A stretch of 26,103 nt of DNA from an uncultured Clostridium sp. GTDB lineage: Bacteria; Bacillota; Clostridia; Lachnospirales; Lachnospiraceae. The DNA is taken from positions 1-26,103 of the forward strand of contig UQFC01000035.1 of NCBI GenBank assembly GCA_900540335.1, written 5' to 3'. Positions within the stretch are counted from its first letter, which is position 1. Each line of letters opens with the position of its first letter. The notes under the pieces were generated by a model that made no database searches, had not been told where the DNA came from, and saw nothing but the letters and a program-made list of their open reading frames with translations. The position numbers were made by a program, and so were the translations under genes. Shown piece after piece: positions 1 to 7,663 of the stretch.

Positions 1-1322
1 CCGACCGCACGGATACGACGGTTGCCCAGATGGTCGATATCATCTGGATTGCCGATGCCGCCTTCCAGATGCATGTTGTAGTTGATGGAAGCGATGATAT
101 CTTCCTTCGTAATGTGCTTCGGAATCAGGTCATGGATATCTCTGCGGATAATCTCTTTTAACTCCTCATCAGAAGCGCCGGCATTTTCTTCCAGAATACC
201 CTGGAGAACCGGATAGAATACTAACTCTGTGACGCCTACTTCTTCCGGATCGAAATTCACATAAGCGCCCAGATCTACCATCATGTTAGAAAGAACCTTG
301 TGATTCTTCTTCTCACCCTGAATCCATACAAACGGAACGCCTGCGTTCTGGATGTCAGTAGCAAGTTCCTTGGTAACCTTTGTTCCCTGCTCCGCCAGAA
401 TCTCTCCGGTAGTTGTATCAACCACATCCTCAGCCAGAACGTGACCTACGATACGGTTCTTAAAGTGAAGCTTCTTATTAAATTTATATCTGCCGACTTT
501 GGCCAGGTCATAACGACGCGGGTCAAAGAACATGCTGTTTAACAGGCTCTCTGCACTATCAACGGATAAAGGCTCGCCCGGACGAATCTTGCGGTACAGT
601 TCCAGAAGACCATCCTGGTAATTCTCGGAGGTATCCTTGCTGAAGCTGGCCAGAAGCTTGGGCTCCTCGCCGAACAGCTCTGTAATCTCCGCATTCGTTC
701 CATAGCCCAGGGCACGAATCAGCACCGTCACCGGCACCTTACGGGTCCTGTCCACGCGCACGTAGAAAATGTCATTGGAGTCTGTCTCATACTCCAGCCA
801 TGCGCCCCTGTTAGGAATCACAGTGCAGGTATAGAGCTCTTTACCGATCTTATCATGGCCGATTCCATAATAAATACCGGGAGAACGAACCAGCTGGCTT
901 ACAATAACACGCTCTGCTCCGTTAATGACAAAAGATCCGGTATCCGTCATCAGCGGAAGATCTCCCATGAAAATCTCATGCTCGTTGATCTCTTCTTTAT
1001 CCTTATTGTAGAGTCTTACGCGAACCTTCAGCGGAGCCGCATAAGTAGCATCCCGCTCCTTACATTCTTCAATCGTATACTTAACTTCATCCTTACATAA
1101 TGTAAAATCTACAAATTCCAGGCTAAGATGACCTGCAAAGTCAGAGATTGGGGAGATATCTTCAAACACTTCCTTCAATCCTTCATCGAGGAACCACTGA
1201 TAGGAGTCTTTTTGAATCTCAATCAGGTTTGGCATCTCAAGAACTTCCTTCTGTCTTGAGTAGCTCATTCTAACGCTTTTCCCGGAAGTCACCGGACGCA
1301 TTCTGCTTTTCTCCATTGACAT
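1..1322 (-). CDS. rpoB: RNA polymerase beta subunit, N-terminal part (cut by window edge)
   Basis: This is the first roughly 440 residues of RpoB, the beta subunit of RNA polymerase. The protein opens with MSMEKSRMRPVTSGKSVRMS and continues with the family pattern PNLIEIQKDSYQWFLDEGLK. The window edge falls in the conserved IDHLGNRRIRAVG segment, just before the rifampicin-binding region, so resistance positions cannot be assessed. The start ATG is at 1322, preceded by AGGGGTG about five bases upstream; an ATG two codons later is a weaker alternative. The reading frame is open throughout. A consensus promoter lies about 80 bases upstream. The upstream neighbour is a divergent small membrane protein rather than rplL, so rpoB has its own promoter here. 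Identification is firm. Confidence 0.97.
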   Translation of the reverse strand, partial: MSMEKSRMRPVTSGKSVRMSYSRQKEVLEMPNLIEIQKDSYQWFLDEGLKEVFEDISPISDFAGHLSLEFVDFTLCKDEVKYTIEECKERDATYAAPLKVRVRLYNKDKEEINEHEIFMGDLPLMTDTGSFVINGAERVIVSQLVRSPGIYYGIGHDKIGKELYTCTVIPNRGAWLEYETDSNDIFYVRVDRTRKVPVTVLIRALGYGTNAEITELFGEEPKLLASFSKDTSENYQDGLLELYRKIRPGEPLSVDSAESLLNSMFFDPRRYDLAKVGRYKFNKKLHFKNRIVGHVLAEDVVDTTTGEILAEQGTKVTKELATDIQNAGVPFVWIQGEKKNHKVLSNMMVDLGAYVNFDPEEVGVTELVFYPVLQGILEENAGASDEELKEIIRRDIHDLIPKHITKEDIIASINYNMHLEGGIGNPDDIDHLGNRRIRAV

Positions 1323-1359
1323 TTTCACCCCTGTTTTCTAATCATTTTCACAGCATTTT

Positions 1360-1376
1360 TGGGCATAAAATGCCCA
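1360..1376 (-). promoter_or_regulatory. hairpin in rpoB 5' leader
   Basis: A perfect seven-base-pair stem (TGGGCAT / ATGCCCA) with a three-base loop lies in the rpoB leader, about 40 bases before the start codon. A further GCAT/ATGC pairing can extend it outward. No run of U follows, so it does not look like a terminator. It may be an mRNA-stability or attenuation structure. Confidence 0.4.
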
Positions 1377-1400
1377 TGATGCCACAATAGTGCACACTCC

Positions 1401-1429
1401 ATAATAACATAAGCCTGTCAAGGTGTCAA
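1401..1429 (-). promoter_or_regulatory. rpoB promoter
   Basis: On the minus strand TTGACA (1424-1429) and TATTAT (1401-1406) are separated by exactly 17 bases, a near-consensus sigma-A promoter. The start of transcription would lie near 1394, giving a leader of about 70 bases before the rpoB ATG. It faces away from the promoter of the plus-strand gene at 1521. Confidence 0.8.
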
Positions 1430-1440
1430 GTATTTTTTCC

Positions 1441-1469
1441 TTGCAATTTTCCCTAAAAAATGCTATACT
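1441..1469 (+). promoter_or_regulatory. promoter of small membrane-protein gene
   Basis: TTGCAA (1441-1446) and TATACT (1464-1469) are spaced 17 bases apart, about 50 bases upstream of the GTG start at 1521. It is divergent from the rpoB promoter and separated from it by only about 12 bases. Confidence 0.65.
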
Positions 1470-1520
1470 ATTGAAACAGGTATGTCCTGTTACATATTGA
1501 ACACGATGGAGGTATACCCC

Positions 1521-1979
1521 GTGAGTACTTTTCTCAATGTTGTACTGGTAATTCTTGTAATTGCCGCCATTGTACTGGCTGTACTGTATTTTCTGGGACG
1601 AAAGCTTGAGAAGCGCCAGGTAGAGCAGGAACAGCTTCTGGAAGCATCCAAGCAGGTAGTATCCATGCTCGTCATCGACAAAAAGAAGATGAAGATCAAG
1701 GATGCCGGACTTCCCAAGATGGTCTACGATCAGACACCCAAGTACATGCGCTGGGCAAAGGTTCCCGTAGTAAAAGCCAAGGTTGGTCCCAAGGTGATGA
1801 CTCTGATGGCCGATGAACGCGCCTTCCAGATGCTCCCGGTAAAGACCGAGGCCAAAGTGGTTGTAAGCGGCATCTACATCACTGAAGTAAAAAGCGTCCG
1901 CGGCGGAATTCCCGCTCAGCCGCCGAAGAAAAAGGGCTTCTTTGCAAGATTCAAAAAAGAAAAGAAAGCAGACAAATAA
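1521..1979 (+). CDS. small single-pass membrane protein, function unknown
   Basis: This encodes a 152-residue protein that I cannot assign to a named family. The chosen start is GTG at 1521, because GGAGG sits eight bases before it. A frame-open ATG at 1509 and an earlier start at 1482 have no such site. Residues about 4-24 are a strongly hydrophobic segment (FLNVVLVILVIAAIVLAVLY). A charged helix follows (RKLEKRQVEQEQLLEASKQ), then a mixed alpha/beta domain of about 80 residues. The tail is very basic and probably cytoplasmic (PKKKGFFARFKKEKKADK). The layout of one N-terminal membrane helix plus a small cytoplasmic domain is superficially like YajC, but the sequence does not look like YajC. 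It has its own promoter and ends at a shared bidirectional terminator. Confidence 0.8.
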   Translation: MSTFLNVVLVILVIAAIVLAVLYFLGRKLEKRQVEQEQLLEASKQVVSMLVIDKKKMKIKDAGLPKMVYDQTPKYMRWAKVPVVKAKVGPKVMTLMADERAFQMLPVKTEAKVVVSGIYITEVKSVRGGIPAQPPKKKGFFARFKKEKKADK

Positions 1980-2003
1980 TTACCGGCTTTCAGGACACAA
2001 CAC

Positions 2004-2052
2004 AAAACGGATATCAGAATTCTCAAAATGAGAACTCCGATATCCGTTTTTT
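2004..2052. terminator. bidirectional terminator between convergent genes
   Basis: A long hairpin (ACGGATATC ... GATATCCGT, extended by a TCTCA/TGAGA inner stem) has A's on its left and T's on its right, so it works in both directions. Two positions mispair on the plus strand but become G-U wobbles on the minus strand, so the fold is tighter as a terminator for the DUF1934 gene. It lies between the stops at 1979 and 2068. Confidence 0.85.
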
Positions 2053-2067
2053 GATTGCGTATCAGCT

Positions 2068-2517
2068 CTACAGCTCCTGCAGCTCCAGACTTGCCCCTTC
2101 TCTGGAACATACATCCAGCACAATGCTGCAGTCAGAAATATGGTCGTAATTAATATCCAGGGAATAGTCCACAGATACCCTCAGGCTGTCCTCCTGCTCC
2201 TCCAGACGGATCCTGTTCGTGGAAAGGCCCACCACCATCTCGCCCATCGGCGTTACATATCTGGTCAATGCCTTCTGATCCTGTTCAAACACCATATGAG
2301 CCGTGGTTACTCCGCTTTTTAAAACGTCCATTTTTGTAGGCGTCACCTTGATTACATTGCGGATAGTCCCTTCAAATCCCTCCATGGCCTCTTCATATAC
2401 GATATAATGCTTTCCGTTTTTCTGAAAATAATCGCCTGCCGTAATGATTTCCACATCATCACTATCTCCGTCCATGGCCTGAAGCCCGCTGATTTTTATA
2501 AGAACGTCCTTCGTCAT
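2068..2517 (-). CDS. DUF1934 family protein (YwiB-like)
   Basis: This 149-residue protein matches the DUF1934/YwiB family, which is predicted to form a small calycin-like beta barrel of unknown function. The opening MTKDVLIKISGLQ is typical, as are the later YEE..EG..GTIRNVIKV strand and the M.FEQDQKALTRYVTPMGEM segment with the family's GEM.VG motif. No signal peptide or membrane segment is visible, so it is probably cytoplasmic. It is the last gene of the ddl-murI operon, starting 18 bases after the murI stop. It ends 15 bases before a strong terminator. The linkage to cell-wall precursor genes hints at an envelope-related role, but that is inference only. Confidence 0.85.
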   Translation of the reverse strand: MTKDVLIKISGLQAMDGDSDDVEIITAGDYFQKNGKHYIVYEEAMEGFEGTIRNVIKVTPTKMDVLKSGVTTAHMVFEQDQKALTRYVTPMGEMVVGLSTNRIRLEEQEDSLRVSVDYSLDINYDHISDCSIVLDVCSREGASLELQEL

Positions 2518-2535
2518 CTGTATCCCCCGGTTTCC

Positions 2536-3363
2536 TTAATAATTTTCAATATCGATTTTCCGTGTTTCCTTCACCTCGTTAGGCAGAATCGAAGTGGCAA
2601 AGCTGGTAAACTTTTCTGCCAGGTCACTGACAAAAAACTGGTACTTTTCCCCCTGAAGGGGCTCTGCCCCGTCCCTCTTAAGCCCGCGTTCCTCTAAAAG
2701 CTGCTTCAGCTCAACGGCTGTCTCATAGGCCGGATTTACCAGAGTCACATCCTCTCCCATCAGTCTCCGCAAAGTAGAACGCAGAAGGGGATAATGGGTG
2801 CATCCCAGCACCAGGGTATCTATATATTTGCCTTTCAGCACGCTGAGATACCGGGAGGCAATCTCATCTGTCACCGAATCATGGAGAAGTCCCTCCTCCA
2901 CCAGAGGAACAAACAGGGGACAGGGCTTTCCCGTCACCTGAATATCCGGTTTCATCTGCTTCATCACCCTGGTGTAAATTCCGCTTCCGATGGTTCCCTC
3001 TGTGCCGATTACGCCGATTTTTCCGTTCCTGGTCGTCCGGACCGCCGTTCTGGCGCCTGCATTAATCACACCGATAATGGGAATATCCGACTCTGCCGCC
3101 ACCGTATCCAGAGCATAGGCGCTGGCCGTATTGCAGGCAATCACAATAGCCTTCACCTCTTTGGTACGCAAAAAGCGGATAATCTGGCGGGAATAGCGGA
3201 GTATGGTATCCCTGGATTTATTTCCATAAGGCACCCGGGCTGTATCCCCAAAATATACAATTCTCTCCTCCGGAATCTGACGCATAATCTCTCTTGCTAC
3301 AGTCAGTCCTCCCACTCCGGAATCAAATACGCCTACCGGCGCATTTTTGTCTGTCTGAATCAT
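2536..3363 (-). CDS. murI: glutamate racemase
   Basis: MurI interconverts L- and D-glutamate to supply D-Glu for peptidoglycan. The 275-residue length is normal for the family. The catalytic and binding motifs are present: GVFDSGVGGL with the conserved Asp near residue 14, VIACNTASA with catalytic Cys77, and LVLGCTHYPLL with the second catalytic Cys188 and His190. The YFGDTARVPYG motif is also present. The ATG at 3363 was chosen because GAGGTG stands just before it and because it gives the usual N-terminus. The open frame extends to a TTG at 3411 that would overlap ddl. The gene follows ddl with a 25-base gap, so the two steps making D-Ala-D-Ala and D-Glu are co-transcribed. Confidence 0.96.
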   Translation of the reverse strand: MIQTDKNAPVGVFDSGVGGLTVAREIMRQIPEERIVYFGDTARVPYGNKSRDTILRYSRQIIRFLRTKEVKAIVIACNTASAYALDTVAAESDIPIIGVINAGARTAVRTTRNGKIGVIGTEGTIGSGIYTRVMKQMKPDIQVTGKPCPLFVPLVEEGLLHDSVTDEIASRYLSVLKGKYIDTLVLGCTHYPLLRSTLRRLMGEDVTLVNPAYETAVELKQLLEERGLKRDGAEPLQGEKYQFFVSDLAEKFTSFATSILPNEVKETRKIDIENY

Positions 3364-3388
3364 GGTCACCTCTTCCCGAGCCTCTCTT

Positions 3389-4447
3389 TTACCGCTCAAA
3401 GGCCAGGTCAATCAGACGGTCAATCAGCTGCTTCTTCGGAATTCCGGCAGCCTCCCACAGCATGGGATACATGCTGATAGCCGTAAATCCGGGCATGGTG
3501 TTGATCTCATTAAAGATCACCTCTCCGCTGTCTGTTACGAAAAAGTCCACCCGCGCAAGGCCATAGCCGTCTACTGCATTAAAAATCTTCTCAGCAGCCT
3601 TTTTCACCTTCTCAGCGGCATTTCCCGGCAGCTGGGGATTGATTACCGTGCGGGATTCCTCGTTGTAGTATTTGGCGTCAAAGTCATAGAAATCTGCCGC
3701 TGCCAGAATCTCTCCCACACCGGAGGACTGCACCGGCTTTTCTCCGCCGCCTAACACAGCACACTCTACCTCATGTCCGACAATCGTCTCTTCCACCAGG
3801 ATCTTCCGGTCATGGCGGGCTGCTTCCTCCAGTCCGGCAATCAGCTGCTCTCTGTTTTCCGCCTTGGAAACTCCCCGGGAGGATCCTGCATTGGAGGGCT
3901 TAATAAATACCGGATAGGCAAACCGATCCTCTACCTGACGAATCACCCGATCCATATCCTGCCTCATTTTCCAGACCATCACCGGCACATAGGCTGCCTG
4001 GCGGATCCCCAGATCATCTACAATAATTTTCGTATATAACTTATCCATAGACACTGCAGAAGAAAGCACGCCGCATCCTACATAGGGCAGCTTTGCCAGA
4101 GAAAACAGTCCCTGTACTGTGCCGTCCTCTCCGTAAAGGCCGTGAAGCACCGGGAATACCACATCCACCTTTTCCTCCCAGCGGCGATCACCTTCTGTAT
4201 ACATAATGCACTGCTTTGTGGCATCCGGTGAAATTACAGCTTCCACCCTGCTGTCTCTCCATGCGCCGGAGCGGATGTCTTCTACAGACTCCGTTTTCAG
4301 CCAGTGGCCTTCCTCTGTAATACCAATCAGCACCATATCGTATTTTAAAGTATCTATCTGTTCAATCACATTGGCAGCAGACATGCAGGATACTACATGT
4401 TCAGAAGACTGTCCGCCAAACAGCACTGCGATTTTTTTCTTATCCAT
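3389..4447 (-). CDS. ddl: D-alanine--D-alanine ligase
   Basis: This ATP-grasp ligase joins two D-alanines for the peptidoglycan stem peptide. Visible motifs are IAVLFGGQSSEHVVS at the N-terminus, FIKPSNAGSSRGVSKAE in the ATP-binding region, YDFDAKYYNEES in the omega loop, and VDFFVTDSGEVIFNEINTMPG with the Mg ligands. The Lys-Tyr pair in the omega loop is the D-Ala-specific type, unlike the loops of VanA-type D-lactate ligases, so no glycopeptide resistance is indicated. The protein is 352 residues from the ATG at 4447, which has GGGAGG eight bases upstream. An in-frame ATG at 4495 falls inside a leader stem and has no ribosome site. It is the first gene of ddl-murI-DUF1934. Confidence 0.95.
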   Translation of the reverse strand: MDKKKIAVLFGGQSSEHVVSCMSAANVIEQIDTLKYDMVLIGITEEGHWLKTESVEDIRSGAWRDSRVEAVISPDATKQCIMYTEGDRRWEEKVDVVFPVLHGLYGEDGTVQGLFSLAKLPYVGCGVLSSAVSMDKLYTKIIVDDLGIRQAAYVPVMVWKMRQDMDRVIRQVEDRFAYPVFIKPSNAGSSRGVSKAENREQLIAGLEEAARHDRKILVEETIVGHEVECAVLGGGEKPVQSSGVGEILAAADFYDFDAKYYNEESRTVINPQLPGNAAEKVKKAAEKIFNAVDGYGLARVDFFVTDSGEVIFNEINTMPGFTAISMYPMLWEAAGIPKKQLIDRLIDLAFER

Positions 4448-4493
4448 TTCTTTTTTCCTCCCGCCTGGTTTTAACCTCGGATTATCCGCATCC

Positions 4494-4553
4494 ATTCAGG
4501 AGCAGACCTCTTCCTGTCCGGCTTTTTCCGCCGGATTTTCTACTGTCCTGAAT
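4494..4553 (-). promoter_or_regulatory. structured leader upstream of ddl
   Basis: In the ddl leader a perfect eight-base outer pairing (ATTCAGGA at 4494-4501 with TCCTGAAT at 4546-4553) encloses an inner hairpin (TCCGGC / GCCGGA, 4517-4535). It begins just after the predicted transcription start. No run of U follows, so it is not an obvious terminator. It could be a stability element or a simple control structure. Confidence 0.45.
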
Positions 4554-4564
4554 AGTTACGTTTA

Positions 4565-4573
4565 ATTATATCA
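4565..4573 (-). promoter_or_regulatory. extended -10 element for ddl operon
   Basis: The minus strand reads TGATATAAT, a TGn-extended consensus -10 box, with transcription likely starting near 4558. A TTGACA at 4578-4583 is too close to be its -35. The -35 is therefore unclear, and an extended -10 may suffice. Confidence 0.5.
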
Positions 4574-4619
4574 TATTTGTCAATACTTAAAAAGCAACCA
4601 TAAAGCAAGGAGGTTTTTC

Positions 4620-5309
4620 ATGAAAACATATGAGATTTGCCGGCGTCAGCTGGCTTTGGGACTTGGATTTTTATTTCTGGCTCTTCTTCTGTCCATGAAT
4701 CAGGTACAGAAGCAGCGGGAGGCTCTGGCAGAGAGAATCGCTCCTTCTCTTCTCCGTTTTCATATTCTGGCAAACAGCGACAGCCCGGCTGACCAGCAGG
4801 TCAAGCTGGAGGTCCGCAGTCTGATTCTGGACTATATTCAGGAGCTTCTGCCTGACAGACAGGGGAAAGAAGAAACCATCCGCTGCCTCAGAGAACAGAA
4901 GGCCGCGATTGAAGAAACCGCCAGTCAGTATCTGGCACAGCGCGGCTATCCCTACAAGGCGGCTCTGGAAATCACCCGGTGTTATTTTCCCACAAGAGTA
5001 TACGACAATATGGTCATTCCCTGCGGCCAGTACGATGCCGCCCGGATTACACTGGGAAAAGGAGACGGCCATAACTGGTGGTGCGTCCTGTATCCCCGGT
5101 TCTGCTTTGTAGATGCCGCCTGCAAAGAAATCCCCCGGGAAAGCAGAAACCAGCTGCGGAACCAAATAAATCAGGACGACTATCTCGCCCTGGAGAATCA
5201 TCGTCCTGATTTTGAATTCCGTTTTCGCTTATTTCCGTCCTTTTCCTTTTCCAAATCCCCTAATCCGGATTACTCAACTGCTGCCAGTCCGGTTACGCCC
5301 CAGTCATAA
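4620..5309 (+). CDS. spoIIR: stage II sporulation protein R
   Basis: SpoIIR is made in the forespore and secreted into the intermembrane space, where it triggers SpoIIGA to process pro-sigma-E in the mother cell. The 229-residue product has an N-terminal membrane or signal segment (LALGLGFLFLALLLSM). It also has the family hallmark LLRFHILANSDSPADQQVKL and a conserved NWWCVLYPRFCFVD segment near the end of the domain. AAGGAGG lies six bases before the ATG. The last 30 or so residues are low-complexity (Ser/Pro/Phe rich), and the final 40 bases overlap the end of the convergent TolC-like gene. It implies that the organism forms endospores. Sigma-F control is expected from the family, but I could not place a convincing sigma-F promoter. 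Confidence 0.93.
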   Translation: MKTYEICRRQLALGLGFLFLALLLSMNQVQKQREALAERIAPSLLRFHILANSDSPADQQVKLEVRSLILDYIQELLPDRQGKEETIRCLREQKAAIEETASQYLAQRGYPYKAALEITRCYFPTRVYDNMVIPCGQYDAARITLGKGDGHNWWCVLYPRFCFVDAACKEIPRESRNQLRNQINQDDYLALENHRPDFEFRFRLFPSFSFSKSPNPDYSTAASPVTPQS

Positions 5310-6457
5310 TTTTCCATAGCCTGCCACAGGCTTAAATTGGCTGAGTCAAATGCCGCCTTCTTCTGATAATAAGAAAGCTGAAGGCCAATATACTGAATCT
5401 CAGAAATCAGCCCGTTCTGATACTGGCGCTGAGCCTTCCCCCAGGAGGCCTCTGCCGCCTGATATCCGGTTGCCGCTGCATCGTAAGCCGCCTTTTTGTC
5501 CATCACATCCTGATACAGACGCTGCATCTCAATCGTCAGCTTCTGATCGCCTTCGTCCAGAATTTTATTTCTGTTTTCTCTCTGGGCATTGGTCTTTCCT
5601 GCTGCTGAGGTTCTCTGGCTGATTAAGGTATAGTTATTTCCAATCGCCTTTTTCGTATCCTCTTCCAGATTCATGCCCTCCAGCCTTGTCATATCAAAAG
5701 CCGGGAGAGAATGAATCTCCGGATTGGTATCAGGATCATATCCCAGAAGCTGACAAAGACTTCTTCTTACACTGTCCGCCTGATTATTGAGAGATGCCAG
5801 CTGAGACTGCGCCGACAAAAAGCTGGTGTAGGCAGAAAGAACATCCTTATCTGTTGCAAGTCCCAGCTCCTTCTGACGGGTGTACATCTGATACTGTCTG
5901 TCATAAAGCTGCACCATGGTCTCCAGAGTTGCAATATTCTGGCGAATGGTATCATAGCCAATCATGGCCTGCTGTGCTCCTGCTGTCATCTGCCGCTCAT
6001 AGCTGCGAATGGAACCTGTTGATGACGTATCATTCCACTGGCTTACAGTATCCTGTATGGACTTCACCGTTGACTGATAGCCTTTTTTCAGCTGCTTTGC
6101 TGTGGCAATCAGAACAGGATTTCCCATCATTTCTCCAGCGCTTTCATAACTGTCTGCCAGATCCTTTACCACCTGGGACTGGCTTTCCAGCTCCGTTGCC
6201 ATATTGGCATAATCCTGTCTTGTATCCTCGTAGGTTTTCCACACCTGGGAAATCGTCGGGTTGTATTCTCTTACCCGGCCTTCAATCTCGCTGTATTCCA
6301 GAATATTATCCTGAAGACGGGCCAGTTCCTCTTCGCTGTATCTTCCTGCTTCAGGCGAAGCGCCCGGGCCTGTAGGGGAATATGCAAAAGCCGGCACGGC
6401 CGTCACTGCCAGCATACACGCTGTCACTGCCGCAATGGCACACTGTTTCCGCTTCAT
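5270..6457 (-). CDS. TolC-like efflux protein, second copy
   Basis: This is a 395-residue secreted helical protein resembling the outer membrane efflux protein (TolC) family. A signal peptide is clear (MKRKQCAIAAVTACMLAVTA then PAFA, cleavage near residue 25). The mature part is nearly all long heptad-like helices rich in Gln, Ala and Ser. It has two pseudo-repeats, each with the TolC-like pattern Y..G..T..DVL.A or YQNGLISEIQYI.LQ. It ends in NYDWGVTGLAAVE, matching the end of the upstream paralogue (TYDWAVKGLASVA). It is the last gene of the efflux operon, 15 bases after its paralogue, with GGGAGGTGG before the ATG. A monoderm cell has no outer membrane for it, so where it sits is unknown. 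I see no terminator before the convergent spoIIR. Confidence 0.82.
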   Translation of the reverse strand: MKRKQCAIAAVTACMLAVTAVPAFAYSPTGPGASPEAGRYSEEELARLQDNILEYSEIEGRVREYNPTISQVWKTYEDTRQDYANMATELESQSQVVKDLADSYESAGEMMGNPVLIATAKQLKKGYQSTVKSIQDTVSQWNDTSSTGSIRSYERQMTAGAQQAMIGYDTIRQNIATLETMVQLYDRQYQMYTRQKELGLATDKDVLSAYTSFLSAQSQLASLNNQADSVRRSLCQLLGYDPDTNPEIHSLPAFDMTRLEGMNLEEDTKKAIGNNYTLISQRTSAAGKTNAQRENRNKILDEGDQKLTIEMQRLYQDVMDKKAAYDAAATGYQAAEASWGKAQRQYQNGLISEIQYIGLQLSYYQKKAAFDSANLSLWQAMENYDWGVTGLAAVE

Positions 6458-6472
6458 ACTGCCACCTCCCTA

Positions 6473-7642
6473 TCAGGCTACGCTGGCCAGGCCCTTTACT
6501 GCCCAGTCATAAGTTTCCATGGTCTGGAAAAGATTCAAATCTGCTGTCTTCATGGCCAGCTCCTTGTTCTGAAGATCATACTGCTGGCTGGTCAGCTGAT
6601 TCTGGCTGGCTCTTCCCTGCTGGAACTGAAGTTCCATGCTCTGCAGATCCCGGCGTGCCAGCTCCAGCTCTGCTGCCGCCTGATCATAGGCCAGCTTCGC
6701 TGCCAGTACATTCTGATAGCTGGTTACCAGGGCTGAGCCGATTTTCTGCTCATTATCTGCAATCGTCTTCTGCAGGGATTCCTTTGTTGTCGTGCTTTCC
6801 GCATTTTTCAGTTTTTTCTTATTGACCAGAAGCGTATAGTTGTTTTCCAGCGCCTTTTCCCGATCTGCCGCCGGATCCATCCCCTGAATCCGGGCCACAT
6901 CAGACGCAGGCACCTGGCAGATCTCCGGCTGGGCATCATAGGTCCAGCCGGTCATTACCAGAAGCTTCTGCCGTACATTCTCAATATTTGATTTTGCAGA
7001 TTCCACATTCCTCTCTGCTGTCTGAAGGGCTTCCCTAGCATTCAGAACATCAACCTGGGTTGCCGTTCCGATAGCCGCTCTTGTTTCAGCGCTGGTCAGA
7101 GCCATCTCTGCCTGGGCTTTTGCAATCTCCGCCTGCTTCAGGCTTAACTGATTCTTCTCCAGAGTCACCATGTTGCTCTGGGCCACTGTAACCAGAGTTT
7201 TTTCCGCCTGCTTGTAGTTCCAGCCGATGATTTCACTGTCCTCCAGATTGTCATCTGCCTGCTTTTCCATATTTTTTGCCTGAATTTCAGCAGAAAGCAT
7301 GGAAGCAACCACATAGCCATAGGTAGGATCATCAGAATCCGGATAGGAAATATTGGCGTAAATCTCATTTGCCATATCCCGGTATTTGTCAGAAACATCA
7401 TCCTTGGTATCCCCGTAATCCCTGCGGAACTGGTTCAAATCCAGCTGATTGGTCTGAACGGTGGTATTGTACTCCGCAATCAAACCCTCCAGCTCATCAT
7501 ACTCCATTTTATTGTCTCTTAATTTCGCCCACTCCTCTGAAGTTCTGGCGAATTCCGGGCTGGCTGCCAGAGCGGTCATGGGCGCTGCCGCAAGCATCAC
7601 TCCTGTGATGCTTAAAGACAGTGCTCGTTTCCAGTTTTTCAT
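6473..7642 (-). CDS. TolC-like efflux protein, first copy
   Basis: This is a 389-residue secreted protein of the TolC-like family. The signal peptide (MKNWKRALSLSITGVMLAAA then PMTALA) is followed by long amphipathic helices. The TolC-type segments GTATQVDVLNAREALQTAER and QFQQGRASQNQLTSQQYDLQ sit at equivalent places in the two halves, typical of the internal duplication of TolC. It shares its N-terminal motif (E...LRDN..EY.E.EG....YN) and its YDW C-terminus with the next gene, so the two are tandem paralogues. GGAGG lies seven bases before the ATG, and the gene starts 21 bases after the pump gene. Known TolC proteins form trimeric exit ducts in diderm bacteria; a cell-wall-spanning duct here is speculation. 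Confidence 0.82.
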   Translation of the reverse strand: MKNWKRALSLSITGVMLAAAPMTALAASPEFARTSEEWAKLRDNKMEYDELEGLIAEYNTTVQTNQLDLNQFRRDYGDTKDDVSDKYRDMANEIYANISYPDSDDPTYGYVVASMLSAEIQAKNMEKQADDNLEDSEIIGWNYKQAEKTLVTVAQSNMVTLEKNQLSLKQAEIAKAQAEMALTSAETRAAIGTATQVDVLNAREALQTAERNVESAKSNIENVRQKLLVMTGWTYDAQPEICQVPASDVARIQGMDPAADREKALENNYTLLVNKKKLKNAESTTTKESLQKTIADNEQKIGSALVTSYQNVLAAKLAYDQAAAELELARRDLQSMELQFQQGRASQNQLTSQQYDLQNKELAMKTADLNLFQTMETYDWAVKGLASVA

Positions 7643-7663
7643 TCAAATTCCTCCAAAGCTTCC

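Noticed and set aside
1..1322. rpoB as a truncated pseudogene
   Set aside because: The frame is intact to the window edge and follows the RpoB consensus; the truncation is due to the window boundary.
3389..4447. Vancomycin-resistance type ligase
   Set aside because: The omega loop has the Lys-Tyr pair of D-Ala-D-Ala ligases, the neighbours are murI and DUF1934, and no vanH or vanX is present.
5270..5309. A shared terminator between spoIIR and the TolC-like gene
   Set aside because: The only symmetry seen is a short AATCCGGATT palindrome with no U-run, too weak to call.
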